Shown here: positions 43,927 to 54,047 of the stretch, in pieces
Layout: every line of letters starts with the position of its first letter
Numbering within the stretch: the stretch's first letter is position 1
Origin: Caldilineaceae bacterium
Lineage (GTDB): Bacteria > Chloroflexota > Anaerolineae > Caldilineales > Caldilineaceae
NCBI GenBank assembly: GCA_022824025.1
Contig: JAJEBF010000023.1
Span: 1-64,000 of the forward strand
Direction: 5' to 3'
DNA: 64,000 nt
Translations under genes and position numbers: made by a program
Notes under the pieces: model-generated
What the model was told of the DNA's origin: nothing
What the model saw: only the letters and a program-made list of their open reading frames with translations
The model's database searches: none

Positions 43927-45543
43927 ATGACCCTACGCATCGCAGATGACCTCGACCTCCTCCTCGCCGTTCTCCCGGAGCGCATCCGCGCCTCCCTGCA
44001 ACAGCTCGGCCGCGCCGGAGACCTCATCGAAATCGTCATGGACCTCGGCCGCCTGCCCGAAGCGCGCTTCCCCGACGGCGAAGTCTGCCTCAGCCAGGAA
44101 GAAACCTCCCGCGATGACCTCCAACACGTCATCGACAACATCGGCGACTTCGGAGCCGACAACCGCGCCGGCATCGAACGCACCCTCCACCGCATCTCCG
44201 CCATCCGCAACCGCAAGGGCGTCGTCATCGGCCTCACCTGCCGCGTCGGGCGCGCCGTCTACGGCGTCATCGACATCATCCAGGACATCATCACCAGCGG
44301 CAGCAGCCTCCTCCTTCTCGGCCGGCCAGGCGTCGGCAAAACGACCCTCCTGCGCGAAGCCTCCCGCGTCCTCAGCGACAATAAACGCGTCGTCATCGTC
44401 GACACCAGCAACGAAATCGCCGGCGACGGCGACATCCCCCATCCCTCCATCGGCCGCGCCCGCCGCATGCAGGTCGCGACCCCCACCCTGCAGCACGAAG
44501 TCATGATCGAAGCCGTCGAAAACCACATGCCCGAAGCCATCATCATCGACGAAATCGGCCGCGAACTCGAAGCCGTCGCCGCCCGCACCATCGCCGAACG
44601 CGGCGTCCAGCTCATCGGCACCGCCCACGGCAATACCCTCGAAAACCTCCTCATGAACCCCACCCTCTCCGACCTCGTCGGCGGCATCGATACCGTCACC
44701 CTGTCCGACGAAGAAGCCCGCCGCCGCGGCACCCAGAAAACCGTGCTCGAACGCAAAGCCCCGCCCACCTTCGACGTGCTCATCGAAATCCAGGAACGCC
44801 AGCGCATGATCGTCCACCACAAGGTCGCCGACGCCGTGGACTCGCTCCTGCGCGGCTGGACCCTCTCCCCCGAAATCCGCTACGTCAACAGCGACAACCA
44901 GGTCCACGTCGAATCCGTCGAAAGCCAGGAACGGCCCGGCCGCATCGGGCGGAGCCGCCAGGGCCCCGAAAGCGGCGGCCGCCGCCGTCAGCGCGGCAAA
45001 CGCGGCGAAGATCGCGCCAACCAGCTCGCCCAGAACTTCGCCGACCCCGCCGCCCAACCCAACGGCGACGGCAAACGCAAGCCCGTACGCGTCTTCCCCT
45101 ACGGCATCGGCCAGAACCGCCTGCGCACCGCCGCCCAGAACCTCAAAGTCCCCATCGAAGTCGTCAAAGAGCTGCATGACGCCGATATCGTCATGACCCT
45201 CAAAAACTACTTCCGCCAAAAACCCCAACCCATCGCCGACGCCGAACGCCAGAACGTGCCCGTCTACGTCCTCCGCAGCAATACCGTCACCCAGATGGAG
45301 CAATACCTGCTCGACGTCTTCCAGCTCCGCCGCGACGACCCCGAACTCGTCTTCGACTCCGCCATGCGCGAAACCCAACTCGCGATTCAACGCCTCCTCA
45401 AAGGCGAAAAATCGGTCGAGCTCAGCCCGCAGGCCGCCTCCATCCGCAGCCAGCAACACCAGCTCGCCCGCACCGCCAACCTCATCAGCCACAGCTACGG
45501 CCGCGAACCACACCGCTGCGTCCGCATCTTCAGCCCGTCCTGA
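43927..45543 (+). CDS. Ycf45/SpoIIIAA-like AAA ATPase with R3H domain
   Basis: 538 residues. N-terminal domain ~1-100, then a secretion-ATPase-like P-loop core: Walker A LLLGRPGVGKTTLLREA, the DTSNEIAGDGDIPH loop, EAIIIDEIG (Walker B) and RGVQLIGTAHGN. A basic linker (~330-380) leads to a C-terminal part that ends with an R3H nucleic-acid-binding motif (HQLARTANLISHSYGREPHR). The same layout is found in cyanobacterial/plastid Ycf45 and clostridial relatives of SpoIIIAA. It probably binds single-stranded nucleic acid; the process is unknown. It is followed closely by tmk. Confidence 0.88.
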   Translation: MTLRIADDLDLLLAVLPERIRASLQQLGRAGDLIEIVMDLGRLPEARFPDGEVCLSQEETSRDDLQHVIDNIGDFGADNRAGIERTLHRISAIRNRKGVVIGLTCRVGRAVYGVIDIIQDIITSGSSLLLLGRPGVGKTTLLREASRVLSDNKRVVIVDTSNEIAGDGDIPHPSIGRARRMQVATPTLQHEVMIEAVENHMPEAIIIDEIGRELEAVAARTIAERGVQLIGTAHGNTLENLLMNPTLSDLVGGIDTVTLSDEEARRRGTQKTVLERKAPPTFDVLIEIQERQRMIVHHKVADAVDSLLRGWTLSPEIRYVNSDNQVHVESVESQERPGRIGRSRQGPESGGRRRQRGKRGEDRANQLAQNFADPAAQPNGDGKRKPVRVFPYGIGQNRLRTAAQNLKVPIEVVKELHDADIVMTLKNYFRQKPQPIADAERQNVPVYVLRSNTVTQMEQYLLDVFQLRRDDPELVFDSAMRETQLAIQRLLKGEKSVELSPQAASIRSQQHQLARTANLISHSYGREPHRCVRIFSPS

Positions 45544-45570
45544 ACGCCGCCAGCATATCCTGCCTCCACC

Positions 45571-46206
45571 ATGTTCATCTCCTTCGAAGGCTCCGACGGC
45601 AGCGGCAAAACCACCCAAATCCGGCTGCTCGCCGACCACCTGCGCGCAGCCGGCCGCTCCGTGCTCACCACCCGCGAACCCGGCGGCACACGCATCGGCG
45701 ACGGCATCCGCCAGCTCCTCCTCGACCTCGCCCACACCGAAATGCACGCCCGCGCCGAAACCCTGCTCTTCAACGCCGCCCGCGCCCAGATCGTCGCAGA
45801 GGTCATCCGTCCCGCGCTCGCCGCCCACATAACCGTCCTCTGCGACCGCTTCGCCGACAGCACCCTCGCCTACCAGGGCTACGGTCATCAGCAGGAGACC
45901 GCCGAGCTCGAGCGCCTCATCGCCTACGCCACCGGCGGCCTCCGCCCACACCTCACCATCTATCTCGATATCCCGCCCGCCGAAGGCATCCGCCGCAACC
46001 GCGGCCGCGCCGACGGCGACTGGAACCGCCTCGACGCCCAGGAACTGTCCTTCTATCAGCGGGTCGAAACCGGCTACCGTCACCTCATCGCGCAAGAGCC
46101 TGAACGCTGGGCCGTCATTGACGCCGCCCGCCCGCGCGAGGAAGTCCATCAGGACATCGTCAACGCCGTGCAGCGCAAACTGCCAGCCCTCGCCCCCAGC
46201 CCCTGA
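45571..46206 (+). CDS. tmk: Thymidylate kinase
   Basis: 211 residues, normal size. P-loop FEGSDGSGKTTQ, the DR(F/Y/H) motif CDRFADSTLAYQGYG, TREPGGTRIGDGIRQLLLD for dTMP binding and a LID region RRNRGRADGDWNRLD. It phosphorylates dTMP to dTDP in the dTTP pathway. It lies 27 bases after the ATPase gene, same strand. Confidence 0.96.
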   Translation: MFISFEGSDGSGKTTQIRLLADHLRAAGRSVLTTREPGGTRIGDGIRQLLLDLAHTEMHARAETLLFNAARAQIVAEVIRPALAAHITVLCDRFADSTLAYQGYGHQQETAELERLIAYATGGLRPHLTIYLDIPPAEGIRRNRGRADGDWNRLDAQELSFYQRVETGYRHLIAQEPERWAVIDAARPREEVHQDIVNAVQRKLPALAPSP

Positions 46207-46331
46207 AACCGGCTCTTCGACATGGCAAACCGCTAAATGACAGCCCGCTATCCCCCACCCCGCTCTGCGGTTAGACGCGCCTCAAAATCCGGTTCCGCGT
46301 GCATCCGCCTTCGCCGCCCTGCCGCAAACAG

Positions 46332-49300
46332 ATGAAGCGCCCGCTTCAGCCGCCTGCTTTTCCTGTCGCCCTGGCCTACGGCGCCTTTGTCCTCCTCTTC
46401 TTCGCGCCCCATCTCCTGGGCCTCGCCGCCTTCCCCGACAGCGACTTCACCCGGCACTTCCTGCCCTTCAGCCTCTTCCAACAGTCCGCAATTCTCGAAC
46501 TGCGGCTGCCCCTGTGGGACCCGCACACCTTCGCCGGCCACCCCTTCCTCGCCGACGCCCAATCCGCCGTCTTCTACCCGATCAACAATGCCCTCCTTAT
46601 CCTGACCAGCTTCGACCGCAGCCCCGCAGGCAGGCTCTACTGGCTCCAGGCCGAGGCCGCCCTCCACATCTTTCTCGCCTGCCTTTTCACCTACCTGCTC
46701 GTCCGCCGCCTGACCGGGAGGAAAATGGCCGCCTTCACAGCCGGCGCGATATTCGGATTCTCCGGCTATCTCACCGGCTATGCGCCGCTTCAACTCGGCA
46801 TTCTGCGCGTCGCTGTCTGGCTGCCCGCCATCCTCCTCCTGCTGCTGCCGAACGCGGAGTGCCCCGAACGCGGCGCCGATGAAGAACACGCGCCGCGCCC
46901 GGCAGCATCTCTCAGCCGTCTATTCCCGCAATGGAAACGCTGGCTGGCCGCGGCGGGTGTGCATGCGGTCGCCTTTTTCGGCGGCCATCCCCAGACCTTC
47001 ATGTTCCTCTCCTACGCCGTTGCGGGTTGGATGCTGATGCTCTTCGTCAGCGATCTACGCAGGCAACGAGGATGGGGCGGCCCAGGCAAGTCCGCAGTTC
47101 AAGCCATCGCAGTGAGAATGCTGCTGTACGCGGGCATGGCTGCGGCGTATGCCGCGGTGCTGGCGCTCTTGACATTGGCGCAGCTTTGGCCGGTCTATGA
47201 GTTTACGCAACACACCCTGCGCTCTTCGCTTACCTTCCAGGAGGCGAGCGGCGGCTTCCCGTTGAGGGATACGTTGCAGTTTCTGCTCCCCGGCCTCTAC
47301 ACGCTGTATTCCCCGCAATACGTCGGCGTGGCGGGCCTCGGCCTGGCCTTTGTCGCCGTCGCCACGCTGCTTTCATTCGGCTTCTCGCTGCCGAAGGGCG
47401 ATCCGCACACCCGCGCCGCCGCCTTCTACTTCGTGATCTGCGCGGCTGTCGCTCTGCTGCTCTCCTACGGCGGCAGGCTCCCCCTCTACAGCCTCTTCTA
47501 TCGAGTCGCGCCCGGCGGCGATCTCTTTCGCGGCCAGGAGCGGGCGATCTTCCTGGTTGCCTTCTCGCTAAGCGTCCTCAGCGGCTATGGCATGGCGCTG
47601 CTGCCCGCGCTGTCCGCGCCGCGAAGGCGTGCTCTGTGCTACGGATTTGCCGCGGCCGTCACCGCCGGCCTGACGCTCTTCTGGGTATGGCGGCAGCTGC
47701 CCGCACGCGCCGATCTCTCGACCTCGGCCCTGCTCTGGCCCAGCGGTATGGCGCTGCTCATCGCCCTGGCCTTCGCCATACTGGGCGGCTCTCAACTTGG
47801 GCGCGGCAGACCGCCCGGCGCGGCGCTGGCGCGCACGCCCCTCATCGCGCTGATCCCGCTGGCGCTCGTCGACCTGTTTGTCGTCAACTTTACGACCAAT
47901 CTTGACTTCGGTCCCGCCGTAAGGGATGGCCTTGTGCCCCCCGAAGCCGCGGCCGTGCTCCAGGTAGCCCAGTCTCAAGCCGAGCAGGCCGGTTCCCTCC
48001 CGCCGCGCGTCTACAACGAGCATCGAGTGCCCCGCAACAGCGGTCTCCTCCTCGGCTGGGAGGATCTCCTCGGCAAAAGTCCGCTGCGCCACGCCAAATA
48101 CAACGAACTCCTGCAGGAGTTTCCTCTCGACCGACTGTGGCAGCTGACCGGAACCGGCGCCGTCCTCACCTGGCAACGCGAACTGCCCGCCCCAAGCCGG
48201 TTGCTGGCCGAATTCCCCCAGCCGCAGAGCTCGACAACCTATCTCCATGCGCTGAACGAAATCTCCCCCCGGCTCTGGTGGACCCAGCGGGCACGCGCCG
48301 TGACCGACGGCGAAGCCCTTGCCCTCCTCGCCGACCCCGCCTTCAACATGCGCGACGAACTCCTCATCGCCGCCTCCGATGCCCACGCCCTGGGCAACAG
48401 CTGGCAGGATGGGCGGATCACGCTCGGCGACGGCGGCGGGGCCGCCCTGCAGGTTGAGCGCATCGCGCCTGGGCATCTGCAGATCCAAATCGAGAGCGCG
48501 CAACGCGGCCTCCTCTTCCTCAGCCAGAAATGGCTGCCCGGCTGGCAGGCCAAGTGGCAGGGCGAACAGTCTCTCCCTGTAGCCCGCGCCAACCAGGCCT
48601 TCCTCGCCATACCCGTGCCCGCCGGTTCCGGCACACTCGAACTCGTCTATCGACCCCGCAGCGCAGTCTGGGGTCTGGCTGCCAGCGGGATAGGCTGGCT
48701 CGGGCTGCTTGTCGCCCTTCGCGTTCAGCTCCTGGCCGCCGCGCGAACCGTCTGGCAGCGCGCACACGGTGTAGTTGACCAACTCAGGGGCAAGCCCGCG
48801 CAACGCCATGCCGGCCCCGTCGCTCCCGCCTTCGCCCGCGAGCATCTGCAGCGCGGCGTTCTGGCCAACACGCATCTCCAGCGCGGCGCGCTGCTGGCCG
48901 TGATCCTGCTCGGCTTTCTGCTCAGGCTATTCCGCCTCGGCTTCCGCGAACTCCGCGGGGACGAGAGCTTCGGCTTCTTCTTCAGCCTGAACGCACCCGC
49001 CCGGATCGTGGCCCAGACTCTGACCATGCGCGAACCCCACCCCGTTGGCAGCTACTTCCTGCAGCACGCCTGGCTCCAAATCGCCGGAACCCATGAATTC
49101 GCGTTGCGGTTTCTCTCCGTCCTCGCGGGGACGGCCGCCATCCCGCTCGTCTTCCATCTCGCCAGACAGCTTCGCCTCGGCGCGTCAACCGCCCTGACAG
49201 CCAGCCTGCTCCTGGCCGTAAACACCTACGCCATCTGGCATAGCCAGGACGCCCGCATGTACTCGCTGAGCCTGGCGCTCACCGCGGCCGCCACACTCCT

Positions 49301-51018
49301 GGCCCTGCGCGTGATCCGGCAGCCCGGGCTCTGGCCCGCGCCCGCAGCCTACGCCCTCTGCGCAGCCGTCGCGTTGCACGTCCACTACTACGCCGCCTTT
49401 GTCATCTTGGCCCACAACTTCCATGTCCTCTTCCTGTTGCTGCGCAACATCTGGACGCGCCGTTCCCACCCCCCCCGCCGACCTGTTCCTGAAAACATGG
49501 CGTTCAGACGATGGCGGGCTGTTCATCCGTTGGAGTATCGGGCAGCTCTTGACCCTTGCTCTTGTCGCGCCCTGGTTCTTCAGCGCTTGGCAGACCCTGA
49601 TCGGCTACGGCGGCAACGGCGATTCGCCCGCCTTTGGCGCAATGCTGTGGCGTTCTCTCAGCGTCTTTGCCCTGAGCGAAATGGTCCCCCATCCCGTCTG
49701 GCGGTTCGCCGCAGGCCTGCTGGCCGGATCGGTCATCATCGCAGGGCTCGCCTTCGGCCTCCGCAACACAACCAGGGGACAGCGCAGCGCCGAACGCAGC
49801 GCCGAACACAGCGCCGAACATAGCGCCGAACATAGCGCCGAAGCCGCGCCCGCCGACCCCAGGAGCCACACCGGCGCAATCCCCCCCAATCGCGCAGATG
49901 ACCCGCACGGGACTCCGCCCAGACCGGCAGGCGCGACCGTCCTCCTGCTCCTCTACCTGTTCACCCCGCTTCTGGCAACGTGGCTCGGCGCCCGCCAGCG
50001 TCCCATATTCGATGAACGCTATCTCGTCGCCGCGCTGCCGCCCTTCCTGCTGCTGATCACCGTCAGCGCGGCCAGAATGAGCCATTGGGTTGATACCCAC
50101 CTGGGTTGGCGATGGCGCGCCTGGGTCGACGGCGTAGCCGATCCGCGCAACGCGCCGGATGCCGCCGCCCATCCGCCCAGCCTTCTCGCACGGTTGCCGC
50201 TCGGCCGCATTGCCGCCGCCGCCCTGATCATCCTCGTTTTGGCCGCCAACGCCTACACCCTGCGCATCCACTACTTTGATAGCAGGTCTCTGGGATGGCG
50301 CGCGCTGGCCGAAACCCTGGATCGCTGGAGCGCCGGCCTCCCCCCGCAAGATGTGCGTATCGCCGAAAACTTCCCCGACCCAACCCTCTCCTACTACTAC
50401 AAGGGCGATGTCCAGCAGTTCATGATTCCGCCCAGGCCCCATGACGCCGACGGCGCCGCGCAGGTCGTCGACTCCCTCATCCAGGGCAACGTATACAGGG
50501 TCATTCTGCCCGCCGCGCCCGCTCCCAATTGGGACGCCGACGGCATTGCCCCGGATGCCCTCGCCGCCGGCTTCAGCAAGGTCTTGCAGGAGCAGGTCGG
50601 CATCTTCCCCGTGCACCTCTACGCGAGACCCGACCCGCAAGGCTGGCAAGAGCTGGACGCGCCATTTGAAAACGGGATGACCCTGGCGCGGGCCCAGCTG
50701 CGCCCGCAAACAGTTGCCGACGGCGGCATTCTGGTCATTCACATGGACTGGAGAGGAGCTCAGGCAACGCCTACAGGCGGGGAAAAGATCTTCATCCACC
50801 TGCTCAACGAATCCGGCGGCATTCTTGCCCAGGCAGACCCAATCCTGCAGTTGAATGCGCCCGGAGAATTCAGCAGCGTCGGCCTCCGGCTGCCCGAAAC
50901 CCTGCCGCCCGGCCCCCTCCGTCTGATCGCCGGCCTCTACGACGCATCCCTGGAGGGCGCGCCCAAAATCATGACCGAATTCGGCGCGGACTCGATCCTC
51001 CTGTCCCAATTTGAGTAA
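46332..51018 (+). pseudogene. YfhO-GT39 fusion membrane glycosyltransferase, frame broken at a C8 tract
   Basis: Two overlapping frames make one gene. The first runs from 46332 (or GTG 46299) and makes sense up to FHVLFLLLRNIWTRRSH; its remaining ~115 residues are nonsense. The sense resumes one base later as ADLFLKTWRSDDGGLFIRW and runs to 51018. The switch is at CCCCCCCC (49469-49476); one C fewer would restore a ~1560-residue protein. The N-terminal ~800 residues are YfhO-like (multi-pass, FPDSDFTRHFLPFSLF); the second part has a GT39-like start (FRELRGDESFGFFFSLNAP) and more helices. Probable role: sugar transfer to surface polymers. Sequencing error, true mutation or slippage-based phase variation are all possible. 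Confidence 0.75.
49785..49844 (+). repeat. 12-bp coding tandem repeat (5 copies)
   Basis: Units of CAGCGCCGAACA/TAGCGCCGAACA give Ser-Ala-Glu-His repeated in a cytoplasmic or periplasmic loop of the frameshifted membrane protein. Confidence 0.9.
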
Positions 51019-51140
51019 GCGGCGTCAATGCCGCCAGTCCATCCATCGCCTGCCCAGACCTTCCCTGCCGCCGCCCGGCCCCAATCTGAGAAACCACCAC
51101 CCTCCCTCCCCTCCCCAGCAGTTCCCCGAAGTTCCCCTGC

Positions 51141-51179
51141 CCTTCTCCGTGCCCCTCCGTGGATCATAGAGGTGTTGCC
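51141..51179. repeat. Dispersed CTCCGTGG-type repeat, short copy
   Basis: CTTCTCCGTGCCCCTCCGTG then GATCATAGAGGTGTTGCCG. It lies in the 365-base gap 51019-51383, where I see no gene. Confidence 0.6.
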
Positions 51180-51383
51180 GTTCGCCGTTGCCCTCCTCCC
51201 CGCCGCTTCGCCAATGGACAGAATCAGCCAAAATGAGATATGATTCAAATGCCCCTCCTGTGAGCCAGCCGGGAAATATACGCAGTCGAGCGCTCGAACA
51301 GGAGGCCAATCCGTAGCGGCCTGCCCAGCAGGCAAAAGCCCGCCGCCTGCAATTGGGATTACCAATAACCAGAAACGCAGAAA

Positions 51384-51713
51384 ATGAAACTGATCATCGC
51401 CATCGTCAACGAAGAAGACAGCCCCAACCTCCTCGACCGTCTCGGACGCCGCGGCTACGCCGCCACCATTACAGGCACGCGCGGCGGCTTCCTCCGCATC
51501 AGCAACGCAACCATCTTCTGCGGCGTCCAGGACGAGCAGGTCGAGGACGTCCTCACCGTCTTCCGCGAAAGCTGCACCAGCCGCGTCCAATACGTAACAC
51601 CCCTTCCCCCCGTCATGGAACCCGGCGAAATGCACATCCCCACCCCCGTCGAAAAACAGGTCGGTGGAGCCACCATCTTCGTCGTCCCCGTTGACCACTT
51701 CGAAAAAATCTAA
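51384..51713 (+). CDS. Cyclic-di-AMP receptor-like PII-fold protein (DUF970/DarA)
   Basis: 109 residues, the normal size. MKLIIAIVNEEDSPNLLDRL starts the PII-like fold; GYAATITGTRGGFLRISNAT carries the T-loop-side strand and residues that hold the ligand in DarA/PstA proteins; GGATIFVVPVDHFEKI closes it. In Firmicutes this family binds cyclic di-AMP; here the role is inferred from similarity. It stands alone between intergenic repeats. Confidence 0.88.
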   Translation: MKLIIAIVNEEDSPNLLDRLGRRGYAATITGTRGGFLRISNATIFCGVQDEQVEDVLTVFRESCTSRVQYVTPLPPVMEPGEMHIPTPVEKQVGGATIFVVPVDHFEKI

Positions 51714-51825
51714 CCCCCCCCCGCCCAACCCGCCCCAATCAAAAAAACCCTCCTAATTCAAAGAGGATTTTCATCGCCGCCCCAAATGGCCATCCGTGAA
51801 AAAATGGCAAAAAGATGTTAAAGGT

Positions 51826-51938
51826 GTTCTCTGTGGCCCTTCGCGGTTCAAAATGTGCTGAGGTGTTCCGCCGTTCGCCGTTCACTGACCACTGACCACC
51901 GACCACTGACCGCCGACCACTGCCTACTCACCACTGCC
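51826..51938. repeat. Dispersed CTTCGCGG-type repeat joined to heptamer array
   Basis: GTGTTCTCTGTGGCCCTTCG and CGGTTCAAAATGTGC are followed by heptamers from 51883 (CACTGAC, CACTGAC, CACCGAC, CACTGAC, CGCCGAC, CACTGCC). This shows the two repeat types occurring side by side. Confidence 0.65.
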
Positions 51939-52295
51939 GTCAGGCATCGAAGACTCAATCGACTCCGGGCTCTCCCCGGACTCCAGCCTTCCCACCACCT
52001 CATCCATCTCCTCATCCAGCGGCTCGCCCGTGCCATCGCTCATCTTGCGCATAAAATGCGCCAGCGCCCGCGGATCCTCCTGCTCCAACCCCGCCAGCAG
52101 CGCAGAATCCTCCGCCATCGACTCGATGCTGTCCTCCTCCGAACGCAGCACACGCAGCCGGCTCATCAACCGCCGCAGCCGCGCCCCCGCGCACTCAGGG
52201 CAAACCTCAGCCCCCTCCTCCGCCTCTGCCATCGTGCGAAACAGCACACTCACCCGCTTCCTGCAATCGAAACAGAAATACTCGTATATCGGCAT
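51924..52295 (-). CDS. FmdB-type zinc-ribbon protein
   Basis: 123 residues. MPIYEYFCFDCRKRVSVLF with a second pair in EVCPECAGARLRRLMSR forms the FmdB zinc ribbon; the remainder is an acidic helical tail ending in GESPESIESSMPDGSGE. FmdB-family proteins are small and often annotated as putative regulators; function is not established. The 3' end overlaps the heptamer array by ~15 bases, so the last residues may derive from it. Confidence 0.85.
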   Translation of the reverse strand: MPIYEYFCFDCRKRVSVLFRTMAEAEEGAEVCPECAGARLRRLMSRLRVLRSEEDSIESMAEDSALLAGLEQEDPRALAHFMRKMSDGTGEPLDEEMDEVVGRLESGESPESIESSMPDGSGE

Positions 52296-52473
52296 AAGCC
52301 CCCGCCCTTCCCCCTCAATCCATACGCGCCAGAATTTTTCGCCCGCCTTTAATCTGCACTATACTGATTTCATACACCGTTCCGGCGCAGACCGCTTGAT
52401 TGTCCATCATTATATCCAGCCCAATCCCCCACCCAAAGCAACTGCAAAATAGCCGTAGCCAACAACGAACTTC

Positions 52474-52511
52474 CGACCACTGATCACTGACCACTGATCA
52501 CTGACCACTGC
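52474..52511. repeat. Heptamer array before gmk
   Basis: GACCACTGATCACTGACCAC then TGATCACTGACCACTGC, alternating CCACTGA and TCACTGA units, ending ~19 bases before the gmk start codon, so within the likely leader. Confidence 0.8.
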
Positions 52512-52529
52512 AGTTCAGACATACCTCCC

Positions 52530-53171
52530 ATGATAGATATCCAGGACGATGTGGCCCCAATCTACGACCGGCAGAACGAACCCCACCCCATTCTGGTGGT
52601 CATATCCGGCCCCAGCGGCGTCGGCAAAGATACCACCCTTTCGCTGATGAAGAAGCGCAACCACCCCTTCCACTTCGTTGTCACCGCCACCACCCGCCCA
52701 CGCCGCCCCAATGAAATCGACGGCGCCGACTACCACTTCGTCTCTGTCGGCGAATTCGCTGAAATGATCGACGCCGATGAACTGCTGGAATATGCCGTCG
52801 TCTATGGCGACTACAAAGGCATCCCCAAAACCCACGTCCGCAAAGCCCTCGCCAGCGGCAAAGACGTGATCCTCCGCATCGACGTGCAGGGCGCCGCCAC
52901 CATCCGCCGCCTCATCCCCGAAGCAGTCACCATCTTCCTCGTCGCCGAAAACGAAGAGGAACAGCTGCGGCGGCTGCGCGAGCGCAAAACCGAAACCCCC
53001 GACAGACTGAAAATGCGCATCGCCACCGCACGCAAAGAACTGCAGCATCTGCACGAATTCCAGTACGTCGTCGTCAATCGCGACGACTGCCAGGAGGATA
53101 CCGTCGACAAAGTGATCAGCATCATTCAGGCCGAAAAGTGCCGCGTGGACTGGTCGCCCATCGACCTCTGA
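52530..53171 (+). CDS. gmk: Guanylate kinase
   Basis: 213 residues. P-loop VISGPSGVGKDTTLSLM, GMP-binding TATTRPRRPNEIDGADYHFV, ELLEYAVVYGDYKGIPK and VILRIDVQGAATIRRLIPEA are diagnostic. It converts GMP to GDP. The ~20-residue N-terminal extension is slightly longer than usual; a start further in is possible but no better start codon precedes the P-loop closely. Confidence 0.95.
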   Translation: MIDIQDDVAPIYDRQNEPHPILVVISGPSGVGKDTTLSLMKKRNHPFHFVVTATTRPRRPNEIDGADYHFVSVGEFAEMIDADELLEYAVVYGDYKGIPKTHVRKALASGKDVILRIDVQGAATIRRLIPEAVTIFLVAENEEEQLRRLRERKTETPDRLKMRIATARKELQHLHEFQYVVVNRDDCQEDTVDKVISIIQAEKCRVDWSPIDL

Positions 53172-53181
53172 ACGGGCTGCC

Positions 53182-53979
53182 ATGAACCTCTTCGGCAACC
53201 CGCCCCGCCCCGCCGGGCCCCCGCCCGCGCCCACCTTCTATATCCCCCTCGTACGCCCCCGCGTCAGCCGCGCCCTCATCGCCGTCAACCTCCTCGTCTT
53301 CGCCGCCACCTTCCTCTACGGCCTGTTCGAATACGGCGTCTGGAACGGCCCCACCAACCTGCAGGTCCTCTTCGACCTCGGCATGAAATCCAACTTCCAT
53401 ATCCTCCAGGGCCAGAGCTGGCGCCTCTTTACCGCCATGTTCCTCCACATCGGCCCCATCCATCTCATCTCCAACCTCATCGGCCTCTTCTGGCTCGGCC
53501 CCATCATCGAAGGCCACTTCGGCCACGTCCGCTTCACCGTCATCTACCTGCTCGGCGGCCTCCTCGGCAGCATCGCCAGCTACGCCTTCTCACCCGCCCT
53601 TTCCGCCGGCGCTTCCGGCGCCGTCTTCGCCCTCCTCGGCGCAACCATCGTCTACTTCTACCGCTTCCGCGACAACATGGGCCGCCAGGGCCAATCCATG
53701 CTCCAGTCCGCCCTCGCCATCCTCGTCATCAACCTCGTTCTCGGCTTCTCAGTCACCAACGTCGACAACTGGGGCCACCTCGGCGGCCTCGCCGGCGGCG
53801 TCATCATCGCCACCGGCCTCCTGCCCCGCTACCGCCCGCCCTCCATCCTCAACTTCGGCCGCCAGCCCCTCATCCGCGAACCGCGCATCCTCCGCACACT
53901 CGCCTGGACCCTCCTCTGCGCACTCCTCTTCTACGCCGCATTCCAAACCGCCACCCTCGCCGGCCCACCCCTCCGCTAA
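53182..53979 (+). CDS. Rhomboid-family intramembrane serine protease
   Basis: 265 residues, ~6 membrane helices. The catalytic Ser is in SAGASGAVFALLGA (GxSG), the catalytic His in NWGHLGGLAGG, and the L1-loop plus HIGPIHLISNLIGLFWLGP gives the conserved H-x-x-x-N. Rhomboids cut membrane proteins within or next to their helices. It begins 10 bases after gmk and so is co-transcribed with it. Confidence 0.92.
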   Translation: MNLFGNPPRPAGPPPAPTFYIPLVRPRVSRALIAVNLLVFAATFLYGLFEYGVWNGPTNLQVLFDLGMKSNFHILQGQSWRLFTAMFLHIGPIHLISNLIGLFWLGPIIEGHFGHVRFTVIYLLGGLLGSIASYAFSPALSAGASGAVFALLGATIVYFYRFRDNMGRQGQSMLQSALAILVINLVLGFSVTNVDNWGHLGGLAGGVIIATGLLPRYRPPSILNFGRQPLIREPRILRTLAWTLLCALLFYAAFQTATLAGPPLR

Positions 53980-54012
53980 CCCCTGCACCTATCCCCTGCC
54001 TGCACTGCCCTT

Positions 54013-54045
54013 ACTGACCACTGACCACTAGCCACTGACCACTGC
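54013..54045. repeat. Heptamer array between convergent genes
   Basis: ACTGACCACTGACCACTAG then CCACTGACCACTGC, between the 3' ends of the rhomboid and the Fe-S oxidoreductase genes. Confidence 0.8.
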
Positions 54046-54047
54046 AG

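Noticed and set aside
43933..46149. 738-codon minus-strand frame
   Set aside because: Antisense of the Ycf45-like ATPase and tmk, which have clear motifs; arises from GC-rich third positions.
49504..51009. 501-codon minus-strand frame
   Set aside because: Antisense of the second half of the YfhO-GT39 gene, which shows sensible membrane helices on the plus strand.
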